A stretch of DNA of 64,000 nt from the NCBI RefSeq assembly GCF_963675165.1, contig NC_087382.1, positions 2,271,567 through 2,335,566 of the forward strand, in the 5' to 3' direction. Under the pieces are notes generated by a model that saw only the letters and a list, made by a program, of their open reading frames with translations, did not search any database and was not told the origin of the DNA. Every line of letters begins with the position of its first letter. The first letter of the stretch is position 1. The translations under genes were made by a program, and so were the position numbers. This document shows, piece by piece, positions 58,519 to 64,000 of the stretch. This DNA comes from Halichondria panicea. Its lineage: Eukaryota > Porifera > Demospongiae > Suberitida > Halichondriidae.

Positions 58519-58889
58519 CCATCCTTCACTGACTTGTCTTCAATAATGGACGCCATGCTCTCCTCTGTGTCTGACTATGCTGAACTGAACATGGAGCTCC
58601 CTCATAATAGCCAAGACCCCATAGGTGCATGATCAATGGCTGCATGTGTCTGTAACTGTAGACAATGTATTATTTTAAGTAACAAGAATAGTATAGCCAA
58701 CCCCACTTCAAAGTGCATGTGTTAGTGACCACCTCTTCATTATGACCATTGTATACCACAATTAATTAATTAAGCTAGCAAAAAAATGTTACTGCAACAA
58801 ATTTATGCTTGATATTTTTGCAGACATAAGTGCATGGATACGATGATTTAAACGAGTCGCTAAGGAACAGAGTGACAAAAACTGACCAA
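58519..58889 (+). pseudogene. RTK E: remnant of the last two RTK exons
   Basis: 58519-58624 matches exon 14 from [15 protein letters not shown] onward but lacks its 5' part and acceptor. 58824-58889 matches the last exon but has a 4-bp GCAT insertion (ATAAGTGCATGGATACG for ATGAGTGGATACG) that shifts the frame. Clearly dead. Confidence 0.85.
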
Positions 58890-59059
58890 TTGCCAACATT
58901 ATCTCGTTACTAGATTGATCACATGTTTCTACTGTATAGCAATTCTATATTGCATTTTACTTAAACAAAAATGTTCAGAGCGATATACGGCAATAATTAT
59001 TATACAGACTAAGGAGTTCTGCAAACTTTTACTTGTTACATGTGTTCAAAAGTCATGGC

Positions 59060-59290
59060 TTCAATATTCAATCAGCCATGCATGCAAATATAATTTTGCT
59101 CATCAGTACTTGACAGAGTTAATTCCCGGCTATATATATAGGTATCAGCTGCACCATGGTCGGAGATAACTTCAGATATATGTAGATTCACAACTACATC
59201 ATCGCCAGCTCCCTTACGAAGTTGCTTGGGCTGATAGTTGCCATAGGTGATTGGGATTGTGATGGTCATGTTAATTACAATGTTGGTGCC
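59060..59290 (-). pseudogene. Block X, second copy (downstream of RTK E)
   Basis: The minus strand encodes MTITIPITYGNYQPKQLRKG, then DDVVVNLHISEVISDHGAAD, then loses similarity at a TATATA expansion. Homologous to 58108-58420. Confidence 0.45.
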
Positions 59291-59384
59291 TTCATGACTA
59301 TACCATCACATCAAGTTTCATCCGTGGGTATGACAGCAATAGGCATTTATTAATGCAATGCTTGTTAATGTTGTCATGTAGTGG

Positions 59385-59885
59385 CCAGAGTGATGGGTCT
59401 GTGTGGAGGGTAGGTTGTTGGTACGGTGGGTTCACTGGTTATAGTCGAGGGAATAGTTGAGTGTTGCAGTCTGCTTCACTACAGATCAACTTTCGCCAAT
59501 AATAGTGCGCATGCGCAATAACTAAATAAAGCTTGATTACTACATGTATAAAGTTTCATCATGACAGCAGTAGGTATTTGTTGATGCAATGCTTGTTAAT
59601 GTTTCCATAGTGGCCTCAGTGATGGGTCTGTATGGAGGGTAGGTTGTTGGTACTGTAGGTTCACTGCATGGGTTCACTAGGTAGGCGAGGGAATAGTTGA
59701 GTCTTGCAGTCTGCTTCAATAGCATTGTACACACTCACCGTGCTTTTATCAGCTAGCCCACTGCAAGATTTCCCCCAGTTATCAAAGGATTGGTCACTTT
59801 TTGTCAAGTTCAAGTTATATATACTCCAATCTTCAATACCCATAATTTGCAGCTCACCCTGAGAATGTAAGCCAATAATAGTGCG
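59385..59885 (-). pseudogene. Two broken LU-type exons upstream of RTK F
   Basis: 59385-59480 and 59600-59885 both carry, on the minus strand, GGGTAGGTTGTTGGTAC and GAGGGAATAGTTGAGT. These are the end of the LU first Cys-rich domain (TQLFPRLPSEP). The second copy extends upstream through GKSCSGLADKSTVSVYNA and YNLNLTKSDQSFDNW. The CC pair is lost (IEADCKTQ preceded by YNA), there are stops, and no signal exon is seen. A duplicated CATGATGACAGCAGTAGG-type block separates the two. Confidence 0.75.
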
Positions 59886-59893
59886 CATGCGCA
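59865..59893. promoter_or_regulatory. CCAAT plus NRF1-like block upstream of RTK F
   Basis: AGCCAATAATAG then TGCGCATGCGCA (59882-59893), 108 bp before the RTK F ATG. A second copy of the block is at 59494-59517, next to the other LU relic. The same arrangement in degenerate form precedes RTK B. Confidence 0.6.
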
Positions 59894-60000
59894 GTAACTG
59901 TAGATCATCTAATGATTATGGAGCTGGAGGTGTCTTCCCTCCGCTAATTGTTGTGTACAACATAATTATAGTTTTTGCTGAGCTGTAGATCTATAGAGCT

Positions 60001-63000
60001 ATGAAACTAAAAACAAGTTTCTCCACCTTGTTATTTTTTATGTTTGTCAATGCTCAAGGCGACATCACTCAGAGTCAGAGTAGAGACGACAATGAGATTA
60101 CGGTCAACTGTGTGTCCTTTGGAAATAGAGAGATTGAGATTAGAGTAGTCAGTCTCCATGTTGATGGTTCGAATGATACTGAAATATTTGTCGATGAGTC
60201 TACTAGTATCACAGAGGCTACATTCACCGTAATTCCATCAGTTGAGAAGGCTGCTTATTGTGAAGTTGGTGGTATGTCCACAGATTTGGTATATTTTGGA
60301 GGTGAGCAGATAATTACTTAGTCAATAGCTAATAGTTACAATGTAATATTTGTAGTTTACTCGGCTACAGACCAGATTGATACAATTATGTAATGTCTAT
60401 AGTCAATTACGTAGATTTATGTATGACCTGTATGTATATTTATACAGTAATACCTGTTCTGGAACCAACTGTAACAAGACTTCTTGCGATTGTCGAAAGT
60501 GTACATACACTAGTATGTCCTTATGAACTAGGCACAGCAAGTGATCATATTCGCCCCTACCATCACATCTGGTTTAATACATATGTGTCAAACAATGTAA
60601 TCCCAGGAGAGTTTAGTCAAACACTGACTATTTCTATTACAAGGCAGTCACCTGATGTCACTACCTATACCTGTGCTCTGAGGATGCAGGAATGCAGTGC
60701 ATGTGAACAAGTGGTCGATTATCCTGCTTTGAATAGACCACAATTTCAATTGACTAAAGTTGGTAAGTTCATATGCTTATGTATAATGATGAATGAATCA
60801 TTATGTACAATATCACTGCAGTGCCACTTTCAATTGATGTTGCCCTTGTTACTCAAACTGTGTCTGCTGGTTCTCCTGTCACCTTTGAGTGTGCTGCCGA
60901 GGGAACGAGTGTAGAGATCCAATGGCTATATAATGGAGATACCTACACTGCTGACGATACAAATGTAACCACCTCCTGCATAGACTCGGCTTATGTTCGG
61001 AGCATATTAGAATTATCGTCCCCTTCCAGCAGTGGATTTGTTATTTGCATTTTTCATCAATCGTTTGATGGTACCATTTCATCACTGAACAACAACAACA
61101 ACTTTGACAACAGTTTACCAGAACAGATCACAAGCTCTACTGCACAGCTTATAGTAACAACCTCTAATGCCATTACTATGCCTACTAATTCTACTGCAAC
61201 AGGTATTATATAAATGGTTTGTGTGGGCCCTGTAAGGATTTTGTCCCAAGGGTGATTGAGCTGTCTAATAACCACAGGGTCTGTAGAGACTAGCTTGACA
61301 ATAGTGTATTATATCACTGTATGCATGTACCATACCCTCGCGAAAATAGGACCATCCCCTCTTTTGCTTCAAAGTTCTTGCACAAGGGTATTTTGACTTG
61401 ATTATACGCCCACCCAGAATGAACAGTTAGTTGCAGAGAAAGGTAACAACTAACACAAATCTCAGAACAAAGTCATCACCTGCAAACTTTGTCCATCTTT
61501 TGGGAAGTTCCTGCTGCTACTTCTGACGAGCAATGAATAGAGTCAGAGTCCACTTCTTCATGTTCATTCTTATCATGCTTCAATCGTACTCATGCATTAG
61601 TTTATAACATTGTTATTGTCAATGAAAATACAGACATAGCCACAAGTGTAAGCCTCGATTTGAGGGTGGGCATATATTCGAGTGAAAACTCGCTGTTTGC
61701 GATTATAAGTCTGAGTGGGCGTATTCTCGCGAGGGTACAGTACAATTATTATTGTAAGAAATAAGGATTATAACAGTCTTGCTCTTGAACTTCAGGTACA
61801 CCTCTAAGTGTGAGCGTTGTAATTGGAACCACTGCGGCCATTATTATCATTATTTTGTTTGTTTCATTGAGCTGGGTTATAGTTTGTGTTCGGATCTACA
61901 AGCGAAGAAAACTGTCGAGAACACAACAACCTGCAACTGACAATGTGCTGACTCAGAGGTAATCCGTAATACAATTTTATAGACACATTTCTCATTGTGC
62001 AAAAGCTATAGAAATAATTATTAGAGATGCACAACTTTTCATGAGACACATACCTCTTTATGATCTCGCATCCTTATCTGCTATTATCATCAGACCAATT
62101 TATCCACTGTCAACTCCTTTTGATGAGACCTCTACAACTGGTCGTACATCTCAAGTATCTCTCACCGATAGACATCACTCTTTTAAACCATCTACTGATA
62201 TTGATGAAGAAGAGTCCACTGCAAACGAAACTCTTAATGTCACAGGAAAAGCCTCTGAGGGAAGTGTTGAAGAGGTTTCAAGTGCTATAGCCAATGCTTG
62301 TACGTTACATGAACTAATTATAATAATGTGTGCATGCAAGATTACTAAAACCTTTTGGCTAAAATTTAGTTCAATTGCTGGGCCTCTCAAGCACGTAAGT
62401 TAGTCGGACGCTGCCGCCCTCTAATTTCGAGCAATTAATTATGTGTAAACTATTGTACAAGTTCACAATTTGGGCTTGCGTGCATACAATACCAATATGT
62501 ACTTCTTCACTGACCTATGTATACGGTATGGTATACGTACAGCTTTGTAGTCACATGATCACTCCGTCCAGGGTCACTGATACTTGGTAATGTGATGAAG
62601 CTGCCTGATCTATCAGAATCTCTAAAGATACCAGGATCTCAGCTGAAACTGAGCAGTGATCCCATTGGACAAGGTGAGAGATATTACGTACGTATCTTCT
62701 ATTGTACATGTACAGTACGTGTATTTCTTATTTTGCATGATCAGCACCGTATAAAAATTGTTGCAAAACCTTGTTTCCAGGGGAAACTGGAATGGTGTAC
62801 AAAGGTTTACTAATGAATTGGAAAGATGAGCCATTGCAAGCTGTGGCTGTGAAGACATTGAAAGGTAACTTACACAACCAGCTAGCTACATGTTATATAA
62901 ATGTAGCTATTGAAATACCAAATCAAATGTACAATCACCTTTTATATATATAATTATGTATCGTCTTATTTTTAGGTTTATTTTCTTCTTCGGATATTCA

Positions 63001-63193
63001 AATTCTGATGAGTGAGATTATCAAGATGAAGGATTTCAACCACCCTCACGTCATGCCCCTGATTGGAGTGTGTCTAGATGCCGGACCCGGTGTTTCCATG
63101 GTGATGCCACATATGACCAATGGGAGTGTACTGGATTATTTGAAAAAGGAGAGAAATGGTTTAAAATTGACTGATAATTGCAGCAAAGAAAAG
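60001..63193 (+). CDS. RTK F: Ig-like receptor tyrosine kinase, 3' part beyond window
   Basis: Exons 60001-60301, 60448-60762, 60822-61202, 61796-61958, 62025-62299, 62572-62673, 62781-62864 and 62976-63193, all in phase. 613 codons are present. The start MKLKTSFSTLLFFMFVNAQG is a signal peptide. Three Ig-like units follow (ITVNCVSFG..AAYCEVG; LVCPYELG..YTCALRMQEC; VTFECAAEG..FVICIFH), then a short Ser/Thr linker and a membrane helix. The juxtamembrane exon has lost the acceptor used in A and C; ATTATTAG at 62017-62024 supplies one in the right phase. The kinase N-lobe has GQGETGMVYKG, AVKTLK and [23 protein letters not shown] and DFG exons must lie beyond the CA tract at the window end. No lesion was seen in the visible part. 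Confidence 0.85.
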
Positions 63194-63759
63194 GTCAGAC
63201 ACGTACTAGCAAATGGCTTGATTTCTAACTGCATGGAGACTTCTTAGAGTAGTGCTTCCCTTGGGCAGACCAGAAGTGGTCGTAAAAGAGGCAGCCTGCT
63301 AACACACAAGTTCAAACACATGCCATATATGGAGACTTGTTATTAACCTGGCATGACTTGCATGCTTCACACTTTATGACATGACTCACCCGGCCATACC
63401 ACTAGGTTCCTATATTATGAGCTCACACCCAGATCACACACCATATATGCCTCTAATACAATTATCACACCCACACCACATATGCTTCTTTTGGATGAGC
63501 CAGCTGGGGTTCCTAGAAACACAGCTCTTGGTACAGTGAAACCTTATACTGTGGTAGACCAACAGTCCAACAGTGGTTGTAATAAAGGAAGTGGCTGCTA
63601 ACACAGACAGGCCAAATACATGCTGTGGAAACATTGTATGGTGCCCATTAACCTGGCTAGCAGAAAGTATATAGACTCTATAGGCTCATGCATATAATTA
63701 TATGCAGATACATCAACGATTCCCAAATATTCCATTGATAAGTGTAATCCATTCTCACA

Positions 63760-64000
<241 letters not shown>

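Overview
The window looks like nuclear DNA from an early-branching animal, most probably a demosponge. It is AT-rich, with small exons, short GT..AG introns, dense small inverted-repeat elements and microsatellites. It also carries a tandem cluster of receptor tyrosine kinase (RTK) genes, a gene class known to be greatly expanded in the sponge Amphimedon. The species assignment is inference. No bacterial operon, CRISPR array, rRNA or tRNA was seen.

Layout. (1) 1-1290: 3' part of a PIGN-like GPI ethanolamine-phosphate transferase. (2) 2381-8394: a gene of the VioB/RebD iminophenyl-pyruvate dimer synthase type (ferritin-like domain). It has one very long exon, a plausible upstream signal-peptide exon, and an inverted broken fragment of itself at about 1955-2216. 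(3) 8395-21479: about 13 kb without a convincing gene, filled with non-autonomous DNA transposons, a 2.8-kb long inverted repeat and minisatellites. (4) 21480-33917, minus strand: four tandem genes for small single-pass or secreted receptors. Their ectodomains end in the CC-x4-CN signature of activin/BMP-receptor or Ly6-type three-finger domains. They have Thr/Ser stalks and no kinase. LU-1 and LU-3 look intact, LU-2 is frameshifted, and LU-4 lacks a visible membrane exon. (5) 34092-64000, plus strand: RTK genes A (complete, 15 exons, 923 aa), B (link between membrane and kinase halves damaged), C (2-bp frameshift in exon 1), D (deletion remnant), E (last-exon remnant) and F (intact, cut by the window end).

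How they relate. RTKs B, C and F share an Ig-like ectodomain. RTK A instead has Ig-like, FN3 and two Sushi modules, yet all carry nearly the same Met/Axl-like kinase exons. LU-4 and RTK A sit head to head, 174 bp apart, around an NRF1-like palindrome TGCGCATGCGCA. RTKs B and F have broken minus-strand LU exons at the equivalent upstream place with the same palindrome block. An unidentified minus-strand coding-like block (X) recurs downstream of A, B, D and E. The unit that duplicated therefore seems to have been LU(-)/RTK(+)/X(-).

Most notable: a bacterial-type indole-dimer synthase homologue with a candidate secretory exon in an animal genome; the paired LU/RTK promoter; the constant-kinase, variable-ectodomain array with copies in every stage of decay; and a strong apparent excess of the palindrome ATAATTAT. 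Exon boundaries were derived by eye from splice motifs, phase and paralogue comparison. No database search was run.
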